From Amycolatopsis aidingensis (GTDB taxonomy: Bacteria; Actinomycetota; Actinomycetes; Mycobacteriales; Pseudonocardiaceae): a stretch of 64,000 nt of DNA. Location: positions 992,001 through 1,056,000 of the forward strand of contig NZ_CP076538.1 in assembly GCF_018885265.1 (NCBI RefSeq), in the 5' to 3' direction. Each line of letters starts with the position of its first letter. The first letter of the stretch is position 1. A program made the position numbers and the translations under genes. Shown here one piece after another: positions 43,298 to 52,468 of the stretch. The notes under the pieces were generated by a model that was not told where the DNA came from, did not search any database, and saw nothing but the letters and a program-made list of their open reading frames with translations.

Positions 43298-44445
43298 CGA
43301 CACCTCAGGTCATCGTCGAGGCCGACGGCGGTTCCCGGGGCAACCCCGGGCCCGCGGGCTACGGCGCGGTGGTGAAGGACGCGGCCACCGGGAAGGTACT
43401 CGCCGAACGTTCCGTCGGCATCGGCGTGGCCACCAACAACGTGGCGGAATACCAGGGGCTGATCGCCGGGCTGGAGGCAGCCGCCGAGCTCGGGGCGTCC
43501 ACTGTGGACGCACGGCTGGACTCGAAACTGGTCGTGGAGCAGCTGTCCGGCCGGTGGAAAATCAAGAACGCCGCCCTGCAGCCGCTCGCGGAGCGGGCCC
43601 GCGAGCTGGTGCGGCGGTTCGAGCGGGTGCGGTTCGAATGGATTCCGCGCGCGCAGAACGCGCACGCGGACCGGCTGGCCAACGAGGCCATGGACACCCA
43701 GGCCGGGATCGAGACCGGGCCCGCGCCGGAACCCGAGCCCGCGCGGGCGGAACAGACCGAGCTCTGGCCGAGCGCGGACCGATCCTCCCCGGCGGGGTGG
43801 ACGGGTGCGGTGGGCGAGCCGACCAAACTGTTGCTGCTGCGGCACGGGCAGACCGCACTGTCGGTGGAGCGGCGCTACTCCGGGCGGGGCGATGTGCCGC
43901 TCACCGAGCTGGGCGCGCAACAGGCCGCGGCCGCGGCCAAGCGGTTGTCCACCATGGACGGCCTGCTGGTGGAAGGCGAACCGGTCCCGATCGTCACCTC
44001 GCCGCTGGGCAGGGCCCGGCAGACCGCGCAGGCCGTCGCCGACGCGCTCGGCGGCGCCGTCACCGAGCATGAGGGGCTGACCGAGACCGACTTCGGCGCC
44101 TGGGAAGGGCTGACCTTCACCGAGGCCGCGCAGCGGGACCCTGAGCTGCACCGGGCCTGGCTGGGCGACGCCTCGGTGCCGCCGCCGGGCGGGGAGAGCT
44201 TCGACGCGGTGCAGCGCAGGGTGCGCCGGATGCTGACCGAGCTGACCGAGACCTACGCCGGGCGCACCGTGGTGCTGGTCAGCCATGTCACCCCGATCAA
44301 GACCGTGCTGCGCATCGCGCTGGACGTCGGCCAGTCACTGCTGTTCCGGCTGCACCTGGACCTGGCCTCACTGTCGATCGCCGAGTTCTACCCGGACGGC
44401 AACGCCTCCGTGCGCCTGGTGAACGACATCTCGCACCTGTCCTGA
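43294..44445 (+). CDS. bifunctional RNase HI / acid phosphatase (histidine phosphatase domain)
   Basis: A 383-residue fusion. Residues 1-135 are RNase HI: VEADGGSRGNPGPAGYGAV (first Asp), NNVAEYQGLIAGLEAA (Glu), ARLDSKLVVEQLSG (Asp) and NAHADRLANEAMD (final Asp), so the DEDD set is complete. After a Glu/Pro-rich linker, residues 170-383 form a histidine phosphatase: LLLLRHGQTA (RHG), SPLGRARQTA, ETDFGAWEGLTF and VLVSHVTPIK (second His). The same fusion exists in mycobacteria (Rv2228c, from memory), where it acts on RNA/DNA hybrids and has CobC-like phosphatase activity. GTGA overlap with the zinc-ribbon gene. Confidence 0.95.
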   Translation: MTTPQVIVEADGGSRGNPGPAGYGAVVKDAATGKVLAERSVGIGVATNNVAEYQGLIAGLEAAAELGASTVDARLDSKLVVEQLSGRWKIKNAALQPLAERARELVRRFERVRFEWIPRAQNAHADRLANEAMDTQAGIETGPAPEPEPARAEQTELWPSADRSSPAGWTGAVGEPTKLLLLRHGQTALSVERRYSGRGDVPLTELGAQQAAAAAKRLSTMDGLLVEGEPVPIVTSPLGRARQTAQAVADALGGAVTEHEGLTETDFGAWEGLTFTEAAQRDPELHRAWLGDASVPPPGGESFDAVQRRVRRMLTELTETYAGRTVVLVSHVTPIKTVLRIALDVGQSLLFRLHLDLASLSIAEFYPDGNASVRLVNDISHLS

Positions 44446-44502
44446 ACGGCCGAACCGGTGGGGCTGCCGGGCCGGTCCGGGCACGGCGATATCCTGGTGA
44501 GC

Positions 44503-44898
44503 GCGGGCGAGTTGGCAGGGCGGCCGCGGTAGCGCGCTACGGCGCGGTATCGAGGAAAGTCCGGACTCCGCAGGGCAGGGTGGTTGCTAACGGCAACCCG
44601 GGGTGACCCGCGGGAAAGTGCCACAGAAAACAGACCGCCTCGCCGACGCGCGGGGTAAGGGTGAAACGGTGGTGTAAGAGACCACCAGCGTCCCGGGTGA
44701 CCGGGACGGCTTGGTAAACCCCACCCGGAGCAAGGCCAAGAGGGAGCGTGAGCTCCTGCGCAGGCGTTCGAGGGCGGCCCGTCCGATGCCTGCGGGTAGG
44801 CCGCTTGAGCCTGTCGGCAACGGCAGGCCCAGATGGATGGTCGCCCATCGCGGCAACGCCGCGTGGACAGAATCCGGCTTACATGCCAACTCGCCCGC
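44503..44898 (+). ncRNA. rnpB: RNase P RNA, bacterial type A
   Basis: Universally conserved blocks are present: GAGGAAAGTCCGGACTCC (from 44552, P4 5' strand region), GGGTAAGGGTGAAACGGTG, and ACAGAATCCGGCTTACA near the end (from about 44868, P4 3' strand). A perfect 15-bp P1 helix sets the limits: GCGGGCGAGTTGGCA at 44503-44517 pairs with TGCCAACTCGCCCGC at 44884-44898. About 396 nt, the usual size. It is the catalytic RNA for tRNA 5' maturation. It lies directly downstream of the RNase H/phosphatase gene, which suits their joint conservation. Confidence 0.96.
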
Positions 44899-44936
44899 CC
44901 CACCTTTCCCGGCCCCGGGACCGGTGCGGCGGGCGA

Positions 44937-45743
44937 CTACGTCTTCATCCGCTTGAGGGCGTCCTTGGCGTCGAGGCGGACCAGTTCGTCCTCGTGGTCC
45001 AGCAGTTTCTCGATGTGGGGTCGTGCCGGGGTGTGCCGCAGCTTGCGCAGCGCATCCGTCGCCGCACGGACTACCGGAACATCCGAGCTGCCGAGCAGGC
45101 TCACCAGGATCTCCGGAACACGTTCGTCCTTGGTCTTGGGAAGGCTGCCGACGATGGCCGACCGGCCGCGGCCGAGCGAGGAGTCCAGCGCGAGCTGGAT
45201 GTACTCCTCGGCGACCGCGGGCTCGGCGAACCTCGCCAACCCGGACCCGAGCGACGACCTGAGGAGCTCGCGACATCTTTCGGGCTCGTCCGCGAACTTC
45301 GGGTCCTGGACCGGAGGCGGGTTCTTGAACAGTTCGAGGAACACCGGACGTGCCTGTTTCTTGGCAAAGCCGTACGAAAGGACGCGCACGATGTCCTCGG
45401 CCAGTGGAAAATATGTCACTCGGGGTAGCCAGTCCAGCAGGACCGGGACAGCGGCCCGGTAGTCGACCTTGCGGGTCTTCTGCTCGCCGGTCTCCTCGTC
45501 CGGTCGGGTGAAGGTGAGCTTGTCCAGCTCCCCGATGTCGGTGAGCGTGAAACCCGTCTGCTCGAAGTCCGGGATGAGCCCCCGCAGTTCCGCGAGCAGC
45601 CCCTCGGCCGCCTCCGCGTAGCGCCGTCGGCGTTCCTGGACGACCGGGTCGTCCTCCGCCTCCCGCCGGCGGTGCTCCGCGACGAACTCGAGGACCTCCT
45701 GGTGTGTCAGCGGTCGTTCGGCCGGCGTTTCCGGCTCTACCAT
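44937..45743 (-). CDS. HEAT-repeat-like protein, probable immunity protein of the adjacent toxin
   Basis: A 268-residue all-helical protein with HEAT/PBS-lyase-like repeats: RAAVPVLLDWLPRVTYFPLAEDIVRVLSYG, SAIVGSLPKTKDERVPEILVSLLGSSDVPVVRAATDALRKLRH, and LLDHEDELVRLDAKDALKRM. The first 60 residues are charged and helical. There is no signal peptide, so it is cytoplasmic. It directly follows the polymorphic toxin gene with a 7-nt overlap, the usual place for the cognate immunity protein. That role is inference from position; HEAT-like immunity proteins are known in such systems. Confidence 0.75.
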   Translation of the reverse strand: MVEPETPAERPLTHQEVLEFVAEHRRREAEDDPVVQERRRRYAEAAEGLLAELRGLIPDFEQTGFTLTDIGELDKLTFTRPDEETGEQKTRKVDYRAAVPVLLDWLPRVTYFPLAEDIVRVLSYGFAKKQARPVFLELFKNPPPVQDPKFADEPERCRELLRSSLGSGLARFAEPAVAEEYIQLALDSSLGRGRSAIVGSLPKTKDERVPEILVSLLGSSDVPVVRAATDALRKLRHTPARPHIEKLLDHEDELVRLDAKDALKRMKT

Positions 45744-48700
45744 GGAATGACCTTCTTCACGACAACGCCGTTCTGCCTGATCCACTCCTGTAGCGGCCCG
45801 GACAGCTTGGTGCCCAACTGGCCCTTGTCGACCCGAACGTACAGGATGAACCCGACCCCGCGCTGTCGTGCGATCTTGAGGTAGTCCCTGAACTGGCTGG
45901 ACAGATACAGGTACTTGGCGTTCTTCGCCTCGCCGAGGGTGGCGCCGTCCAGGAAGTCGGGCTTGCGATCCCTCCGGAGGCCGTAGTCGTTCTTCGCGAA
46001 GATCGGGCCGTCGTACTTGGTCCGGCCGATGGCGGCTTCACCTGCCTGGCCGAGGCGGCAGATCTCGGCGCCACCGGAGTTGTGCACCAGGATGGCGGCC
46101 GCACCGGCGAGCACATAGTAGGTGTGCAGGTCCGCGACGGTGAGGTTGTAGACCTCCAGCCGCTCGGTCCAGTGGTGCGTGCCGGTGACGGTGACGTAGT
46201 GCCCGTCCGGCAGCCGCAGCCGGTCGTTCGGTTCGAGGTCCCTGGCGTCCTTCCACTGACCAGGGTCCGCCACCCAGAAGGGGTGCTCGGCCGTGGCCTC
46301 AACCGAGCCCCGCTCGCCCCGGTCCGCGACGGTGACGGTGACCAGTTGTTTGGCACCCGCACCGGTGATCAGGTCGGTGACCGGTTTTGGCGCCGTGTGG
46401 TCCCTGCTCGGGTCGGTGGCCAGTACCTGGTCGCCGAGCTCGACCTCCTCGATCGGCTTGCTCGACCCGTCGGCGAGCAGCACCGGTGTGCCCGCAGTGA
46501 AACTGTTGGGGCTGCAGGGGTTCCGGATTCGGCCGAAGACGTCCTGCACCAAATTGCGCAGGCGCTGCACCGTCTGGTGCGCGGCCGCGACCGTGTTGCG
46601 GAACCGGCCCATCCCGCTGACGATGCGGTAGATGGAGCTGCCGAGCTCGGGCAGCTTCAGCGCCGCGCCGAGCAACTTGATCGGGCCGAGCGCGTTGATC
46701 AGCGTCCACAGGCAGGCGCCGATGTCGCCCTCGGTGAAGCACTTCTTGGCGTCGGTCCAGCCGATCAGATCCAGCACGACCTGCCCGCCGTTGGCCAGCA
46801 CGAAGTCGAGCAGCGTCCGGCCCGCGTTGGACTGCGCGCCGCGGTACTCATCGACCATGGCCTGGCCGCCCTGGACGCGCAGGATGTCCTCGTCGGTGCG
46901 CAGCTCGCTGTAGTCGACGTCGGGGTCCACGACGCCGTCCGGCGGCGGATCACCGGCGCCGTCGCCGAGGTCGTCCTGGCGCTCCTGGTCCTCCCTGCGT
47001 TGCCGCTCGCGTTCCTCGCGTTGCTTCTCCGCCGCGATCCGCGCGGCCTCGTTGGCCGCCCTCGCGGCCGCGGCGGCGTCCTCGCCGGCCTGGATGGCGT
47101 CCGCGCGGGCCTGGGCCGCGGCGGCATAGGCCTGGTCGGCGTAGCCACGGGCGCGTTCGGCGGCCGCGGTTGCCTTGGCAGCGGCCTGGGCCGCCGCCCG
47201 GGCCGCTTCCTGCGCGGCCGCGGCCGCCTGGCGGGCGATCCGGGCGGACTCCGCCGCGTTGTTCGCCGACTGCTCGGCGGAGGCGGCGGACTGCCGCGCG
47301 TTCTCGGCATGCTGGGCGGCCTGCGCCGCGCTGGTCCTTGCCCGCTCGGCATGCGCGGCGGCCTCCTGCGCCGCGCCGCGGGCGATCGCCGCCGCCTCCT
47401 TCGCCCTGGCCGCGTCGGCGCGTGCCGTGGCCGCGGCCCTGGCCGCGCCGGCCAGATACGAGTTGACCTGCGCGACATGCGAAGCAGTGTCGGCATCGCG
47501 CTGGCGTGCCTTGTGCAGCTCGGTGTCCAGGAAGGTGCGCAGGTAGGACGGCGGGCCGGACAGCGCGGCCTGCGCGGCCGCCTGCACCTCGGGGCCGCCG
47601 TCGTGCAGGATCTGCGCGACCTGGAGCCGGTCGTCCTTCTCCCGCGCCTCGTGCTGACCGACCCGCAGGAAGTGCAGTAACGCCGCCACGCTGCCGTCGT
47701 CGAGCGCGGCCTGCGCGGCCGCCTCCACCTCGCGCCCGCCCCGATGCATGATCTGGGCGATCTCCAGCCGGTAGTCGTTGGCCTGCACGGCGTGCTGCCC
47801 GGTGATCAGGAATTCCCGGACCTGCGCGTGCGTGCCTGCCATCGCGTCGATCGCGGCGTCGTGCAGTTCGGGCTTCTCGGTGTGCTCGGCGAGATACTCC
47901 GCGCTGGCCCGGTCGTCGGCCTCGGTGGCCATCGCGAGTCCGTTGTGCACGAACTCCCTGACGTCCTCCGGAGTGCCTGCCAGTGCGTCCTCCGCGGCGG
48001 CCTGTACCCAGGCGCCGCCGGTCCGCATCAACCGCGCGGCGACCTGGCGCCCGTTGTCCACCACCAGCGCGGGATCGGCACCCGGCTCCCTGGCCTCGGC
48101 GAGCAGCCGTTCCGCCTCGGCATCCAGCCGCTCGACCTCACCCGCCTGCCATTCCTGCCGGGCCTCGCGTTCGGCCGCCACCCGTGCGGCCTGCTCGGCA
48201 TCGGCGACCCACTTGTTCTCCTGCGCCTGCAGGCGCTCGGCATCAGCCTGGCGAGCCACCTCGCTGATCTGCTGGGCCTGCTGGACGGCCCGGGTCGCCT
48301 GACCGGCCGCGGTCTCGGCGCGGGCGGCATGTTGTTCGGCGATATCCGCGTTGTCCGCGGCCTCCCCGGCGTGGTCGGCGGCGTCCTCGGCAGCCGCGGC
48401 TGCGTTGTCCGCGTGCCGGGCCGCGTCGTTCGCGGCCTGGCGGGCCTCCTGCGCCGCCGCGGCGGCCTCCCGCGCGATGGTCTCCACCCTGCGGGCGGCG
48501 CGGATGGCCTCGTCGGCACGCTGCTTGGCGTAGGCGGCTGCGCGGCGGGCATGCTCGGCGCTGGCCCCGGCCTGCTCGGCGTAGTGCCCGGCCTCGTTCG
48601 CCGCGTTGGATGCCTCGGTGGCATGCGCCCCGGCGCTGGCCGCGGCCTTGGCCGCTTCGGCGGCCGCGATGGCGGCCTGCCCGGCGGCATCGGCAGCCTG

Positions 48701-49843
48701 GGCCGCCTTGCGGGCGCCCGCGGCGACGTTGCGCGCCTGCTCCGCGGCCTGGCGGGCCGCGGCGGCGTGCTGCGCATCGGCATGCGCGGCCTGTGCCGCC
48801 TGGTTGGCCCGCGCGGCCGCCTGCCCTGCCAACCCGGCCGCGGTGGCTGCCTGGCTGGCCGCGTTGGCCGCGATCCGCGCGGCCTGGTTCGCCGCCGCGG
48901 CCGCGGTGATCGCCGTCTGCGCGGCCTGCGCGGCGCGGTTGGCCGCGTCGGCAGCCCTGCCCGCGGCGTCGGCAGCGCGTACCGAGGAGTCCTGCGCGGC
49001 GGCGGTCTCGGCCGCGGCACGGTCGGCCGCCTGCTCGGCCAGTTCGGTCGCGTGCACCGCCCGCGCCGAGGCATCCTCGGCCAGCGTGGTCTGCTCGGCG
49101 GCCCGTGCCCCTGCGGCCTTGGCGACATCGGCCAGCTGCGCGACAGAGGCCGCTTCCTGATCATGTGCGGCCGCGACCTGGTAGCCGCTGCGCAGGAACT
49201 CGCGGACGTCCTCGATCGTGCCGTCCAGCGCGCGCTGGGCCGCTTCCTGCACGCGCGGCCCACCGTTGTGCATCAGCTGCGCGACCTTGAGCAGGTCGTC
49301 CTGGTCCTGAGCCTCCTGGTGGCCGCTGGAGACGAAGGCGAGCAGGTCCTCGGTGCTGCCGTCCAGCGCGCGCTGTGCGGCGGCCTGCACCTTCGGTCCG
49401 CCGGTGTGCAGCAGGTTCGCCACCTTCAGCAGGAGGTCCTGCTCCCACGGTCCCTTCCATCCACCTTGGACGAAGGTGCGCATGTCCGTTGTGGAACCGT
49501 CGAGTGCGCGCTGGGCCGCTTCGCGCATCAGCCGCCCGCCCGCGGCGAGCACCTGCTCCACCTGCGCGCGCAGGTCCTGCGCGGTGGCGGCCTGCTGCCC
49601 GTTCTCGAGGAACTCCCGCAGGTCCGCGTCCGTGCCGAGCAGCGCGCGTTCCGCGGCCTTGGCCAGGTTCGGCCCGCCGGTCTTCATCAGCTGCACGGCT
49701 TGCGCGCGTTCGCCCTGCGGCTCCGACGTGGGCGCCTGTTGCGCGCCTGGCGCGGCGGCGACCGACGGCGGTGATGTCAGCCCGGCAAGCAATGCCACCG
49801 ACAACAGAATGGTCAAGGCAGCACGAAATCCACCCCTGGACAT
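45737..49843 (-). CDS. secreted polymorphic toxin: ALF repeats, coiled coils, Hint domain, REase-like toxin tip
   Basis: 1368 residues. A Sec signal peptide (ALTILLSVALLAGLTSPPSVAA) is followed by four ALF-type repeats (about 45-230; e.g. AAQRALDGTIEDVREFLRSG), an Ala-rich coiled coil (about 235-590), four more ALF repeats (about 595-790), a second Ala-rich coil (about 790-950), a linker, and a Hint autoprocessing domain (about 1110-1255) starting at CSPNSFTAGTPVLLADG and ending AAAILVHN. The last 110 residues are a nuclease-like toxin, RKPDFLDGATLGEAKNAKYL (D, E-x-K pattern, Tox-REase-7-like), with QFRDYLKIARQRGVGFILYVR. The Hint domain probably releases the tip. The predicted target is nucleic acid of rival cells. 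Confidence 0.9.
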   Translation of the reverse strand: MSRGGFRAALTILLSVALLAGLTSPPSVAAAPGAQQAPTSEPQGERAQAVQLMKTGGPNLAKAAERALLGTDADLREFLENGQQAATAQDLRAQVEQVLAAGGRLMREAAQRALDGSTTDMRTFVQGGWKGPWEQDLLLKVANLLHTGGPKVQAAAQRALDGSTEDLLAFVSSGHQEAQDQDDLLKVAQLMHNGGPRVQEAAQRALDGTIEDVREFLRSGYQVAAAHDQEAASVAQLADVAKAAGARAAEQTTLAEDASARAVHATELAEQAADRAAAETAAAQDSSVRAADAAGRAADAANRAAQAAQTAITAAAAANQAARIAANAASQAATAAGLAGQAAARANQAAQAAHADAQHAAAARQAAEQARNVAAGARKAAQAADAAGQAAIAAAEAAKAAASAGAHATEASNAANEAGHYAEQAGASAEHARRAAAYAKQRADEAIRAARRVETIAREAAAAAQEARQAANDAARHADNAAAAAEDAADHAGEAADNADIAEQHAARAETAAGQATRAVQQAQQISEVARQADAERLQAQENKWVADAEQAARVAAEREARQEWQAGEVERLDAEAERLLAEAREPGADPALVVDNGRQVAARLMRTGGAWVQAAAEDALAGTPEDVREFVHNGLAMATEADDRASAEYLAEHTEKPELHDAAIDAMAGTHAQVREFLITGQHAVQANDYRLEIAQIMHRGGREVEAAAQAALDDGSVAALLHFLRVGQHEAREKDDRLQVAQILHDGGPEVQAAAQAALSGPPSYLRTFLDTELHKARQRDADTASHVAQVNSYLAGAARAAATARADAARAKEAAAIARGAAQEAAAHAERARTSAAQAAQHAENARQSAASAEQSANNAAESARIARQAAAAAQEAARAAAQAAAKATAAAERARGYADQAYAAAAQARADAIQAGEDAAAAARAANEAARIAAEKQREERERQRREDQERQDDLGDGAGDPPPDGVVDPDVDYSELRTDEDILRVQGGQAMVDEYRGAQSNAGRTLLDFVLANGGQVVLDLIGWTDAKKCFTEGDIGACLWTLINALGPIKLLGAALKLPELGSSIYRIVSGMGRFRNTVAAAHQTVQRLRNLVQDVFGRIRNPCSPNSFTAGTPVLLADGSSKPIEEVELGDQVLATDPSRDHTAPKPVTDLITGAGAKQLVTVTVADRGERGSVEATAEHPFWVADPGQWKDARDLEPNDRLRLPDGHYVTVTGTHHWTERLEVYNLTVADLHTYYVLAGAAAILVHNSGGAEICRLGQAGEAAIGRTKYDGPIFAKNDYGLRRDRKPDFLDGATLGEAKNAKYLYLSSQFRDYLKIARQRGVGFILYVRVDKGQLGTKLSGPLQEWIRQNGVVVKKVIPW

Positions 49844-50061
49844 TAAAGTCCCCCATCGTCAGCCGCGCCACCCCCAGCGGCCGCGCGTGTCGATACTTCG
49901 ACGGTAGCTCACGATGATCCGCGATCAATAGGCCGATCGGCGGCTGACGTCCGCGCAGATGGTCGGGTTAACTCGAGCCGGAACTGGGGGAGGACTGCCA
50001 TCTCGGCACCGGATTTTCTCCAGCACCACAAAGTTGATCAAGAATGGAAAGTGGACGCATC

Positions 50062-50619
50062 ATGCGCTTCTACCATCGACCACTGGTCAGGGTGGGGGCA
50101 GCCGCGGTAGGTGTCGCGGCCGCCCTTGTGCTGGTCATGCATGGAACCGGACCGTCGAATTCGCAGGCGGAGGCCGAGGTCGCACCGCTGGCCCGGCAGG
50201 CGGCCGCGGCCGAGAGCCCGCCGCACATTGTGGAGGACTTCGGCTACCCCGGCGCCGACGCGATTTTCGCCGAACGAGGTGTCCGGCTGCTGAAAGGCAA
50301 CGGAAACCTGCTTCTCACCGATTGTGGCCGTAGCGGCCTCATCGAGGTTCTCAGCAACGATCTGGACCGGATCTGCTTCGAGGTTCCCGTTTCCGGGGAA
50401 GCGGAAACACGGGGCGGAGGTGGGCCGCGGGCGTGGCTAACGATGGAAATTCCCAGTGTATTTCTGATCAAGGGCGACAGCAACGAGTCGGAAGCGACCC
50501 TCACCACGGAAGAAGGAACGAAGGTCTACGACATCGAGCCGAACAAATACAACTCGGTCGGCGAGGGGGCCGATCCGGACGGTGGCCCGCAAGACCTGCT
50601 CAAGATTACCGTCTACTGA
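50062..50619 (+). CDS. secreted or anchored hypothetical protein
   Basis: About 185 residues: an N-terminal membrane/signal helix (LVRVGAAAVGVAAALVLVMHG), a short Ala/Glu-rich spacer and a compact domain (HIVEDFGYPGADAIFAERGVRLLKGNGNLLLTDC, LIEVLSNDLDRICFEVPVSG, then VFLIKGDSNESEATLTTEEG and VYDIEPNKYNSVGEG). Two cysteines could pair. I do not recognise the family. An ATG at 50044 is a longer alternative. It lies 15 bp before the trypsin-fold/LGFP gene and is probably its operon partner, so the two may form a secreted pair. Confidence 0.7.
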   Translation: MRFYHRPLVRVGAAAVGVAAALVLVMHGTGPSNSQAEAEVAPLARQAAAAESPPHIVEDFGYPGADAIFAERGVRLLKGNGNLLLTDCGRSGLIEVLSNDLDRICFEVPVSGEAETRGGGGPRAWLTMEIPSVFLIKGDSNESEATLTTEEGTKVYDIEPNKYNSVGEGADPDGGPQDLLKITVY

Positions 50620-50634
50620 CCGGAGAACCGAACG

Positions 50635-52302
50635 ATGCACACCAAACGAACACGTGTCGCCCTGTTTTCCTGTCTGCTGGCAACCAGTGTCGTCGGCGGC
50701 CTGTTGAGCAGCGCCTCGGCGCACGCCATCGGTGGCGGTGGCCCCGCGCCCGCGGACTCGTACCGGTTCATCGCGCAGATCTACACCGGTGAGCGGGAGT
50801 GCACCGCCGCACTGATCGATGTCGAATGGCTGCTCACGGCGAGCAGTTGCTTTGCGCAGGACCCGGACAACGGCTTTCCGGTCGAGCCGGGCGAGCCTGC
50901 CCAGCACACGACCGCATTGATCGGGAGCCCGGACCTGGTATACGGGGATGGGCAGGTCCGGTCGATTACCACGCTCGTACCGCGCGAGGACCGCGATCTC
51001 GTACTGGCCCGGCTGCACGAGCCCGTCCTCGACATCACCCCGATACCGATCAGCACCACGCCGCCCGAGCAAGGGGAGGTGCTGACCGTCGCGGGCTACG
51101 GGCGGACGACCGAGGACTGGTATCCGGACAAGCTGCACACCAGCACCTTTTCCGTCGCCGCCCGGAACCAGTCCACAATCGACCTCGCGCCGGCTGCCGA
51201 GGACGCGGCGATCTGCAAGGGTGACGCCGGTGGCCCCGCGGTTCGCGCGGTGGACGGCGGGCTGGAGCTGGTCGGGATCCACAGCAAGTCCTGGCAACAC
51301 GGGTGCCTCGGGGTCACCGAGACCCGCACCGGCGCGGTGGACACCAGGCTGGACGATATCGCCGGCTGGCTGGAGCGCTCGCCCGTCCAGCGGCGGATCG
51401 CCAGTGATCCGACGCTGCCCGCCGAGATCGGCACGCCGGTCGGCCCGGAGGTGATCGACTGGCCGTACCGTTACCGGGAGTTCGAACGCGGGCAGCAGCG
51501 CGCGCGGCTGTACTGGTCCGCGGATACCGGGGACACCCAGTTCATCCGCGGTGCGATCCTCGCCAAGTACCTCGCCCTCGGCGGGCACCGGGAACTGGGC
51601 TCGCCCACCACCGACGAGACCTTCACCGCGGATGGGGTCGGCGCGTACAACAACATCAGCCGCAACGTGTGCCGGTCGTCCGGTACGCAGGCGCAGCAGT
51701 CCGAGCGGTCCCGGCCGGATGCCGGGACGCTCAGCTGCACGAAGTTCGGCAGCATCTCGCATTCGCCGGACACCGGCGCGCATTACCTGAACGGGTCCTT
51801 CTACTTCGAGTGGGAGAAGCGGGGCAGGGAGGCCGGGCTCGGCTACCCGACCACGGAGGAGACGGCCACCACCGACTCCGAGGGCAAACCCGGCCGCTAC
51901 GCGCGTTTCCGCAAGGACGGTTCCCCCGGCACGCTGTACTGGCGCTACGACATCGGCACTCGTGCGGTGTACGGGGCGATCGACGAGCGGTGGACCTCCT
52001 ACGGGCGGGAGAAGGGCGGTCTCGGCGTGCCGAGGATCGACGTCACCGCGACCCCGGACGGGATCGGCCGGTACGTGCACTTCACCAGGAACGCCTCGAT
52101 CTACTGGACGCCCGACACCGGGGCCTGGGAGGTACACGGCGCCATCCGGCAGAAGTGGGCCTCGATGGGCTGGGAACGGTCGTATCTCGGGTACCCGATC
52201 AGCAACGAGCAACGGTGGGAGCGCGGCGCCCGCAGCTACTTCCAGGGCGGCCGGATCGACTACATCTCCGCCACCGGGGAGGTGATCGCCTACCGCAACT
52301 GA
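50635..52302 (+). CDS. secreted trypsin-fold pseudo-protease with LGFP repeats
   Basis: The 555-residue protein has a signal peptide (RVALFSCLLATSVVGGLLSSASA), an S1/chymotrypsin-like domain (about 32-250) and LGFP-type repeats (about 265-550; e.g. AKYLALGGHRELGSPTTDE, REAGLGYPTTEE, EKGGLGVPRID, ERSYLGYPISNE). The catalytic His motif TAAHC reads TASSC (Ser71) and the nucleophile motif GDSGGP reads GDAGGP (Ala198), while the Asp region EDRDLVLARL and the disulfide Cys57/Cys72 remain. It should fold but not cleave. LGFP repeats are thought to bind the cell wall, so a wall-bound binding or scaffold role is likely. Confidence 0.88.
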   Translation: MHTKRTRVALFSCLLATSVVGGLLSSASAHAIGGGGPAPADSYRFIAQIYTGERECTAALIDVEWLLTASSCFAQDPDNGFPVEPGEPAQHTTALIGSPDLVYGDGQVRSITTLVPREDRDLVLARLHEPVLDITPIPISTTPPEQGEVLTVAGYGRTTEDWYPDKLHTSTFSVAARNQSTIDLAPAAEDAAICKGDAGGPAVRAVDGGLELVGIHSKSWQHGCLGVTETRTGAVDTRLDDIAGWLERSPVQRRIASDPTLPAEIGTPVGPEVIDWPYRYREFERGQQRARLYWSADTGDTQFIRGAILAKYLALGGHRELGSPTTDETFTADGVGAYNNISRNVCRSSGTQAQQSERSRPDAGTLSCTKFGSISHSPDTGAHYLNGSFYFEWEKRGREAGLGYPTTEETATTDSEGKPGRYARFRKDGSPGTLYWRYDIGTRAVYGAIDERWTSYGREKGGLGVPRIDVTATPDGIGRYVHFTRNASIYWTPDTGAWEVHGAIRQKWASMGWERSYLGYPISNEQRWERGARSYFQGGRIDYISATGEVIAYRN

Positions 52303-52406
52303 ACCACCGGCAACCGGGGCCGATGGTGGGTAAGGACCCGGCATCCGGGACCAGTAGATATATAGCCACATTGGCATGTGTCACCCGACAGGCGGTACGG
52401 GGAGAC

Positions 52407-52431
52407 GGTAAGGCTTACCTACTTTGGTAGG
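52407..52431. promoter_or_regulatory. overlapping palindromes upstream of the Cys-rich peptide
   Basis: GGTAAG-G-CTTACC (52407-52419) is a perfect palindrome resembling the core of an iron box (13 of 19 matches when extended to 52404-52422). CCTAC-TTTG-GTAGG (52418-52431) overlaps its right end. The site lies 38-62 bp before the peptide ATG, in the expected promoter position. A metal-responsive repressor site is plausible; binding is not shown. Confidence 0.5.
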
Positions 52432-52468
52432 GCCAGGTCGTCCGCCGACGAAAGGGTGGTGGTCCGAG

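Noticed and set aside
47744..49774. Plus-strand open frame opposite the ALF/coiled-coil toxin
   Set aside because: Gly/Arg/Leu-rich shadow of Ala-rich codons; the minus-strand frame has signal peptide, repeats, Hint and nuclease domains.
50635..52302. Active secreted serine protease
   Set aside because: Both the His and Ser catalytic motifs are altered (TASSC, GDAGGP).
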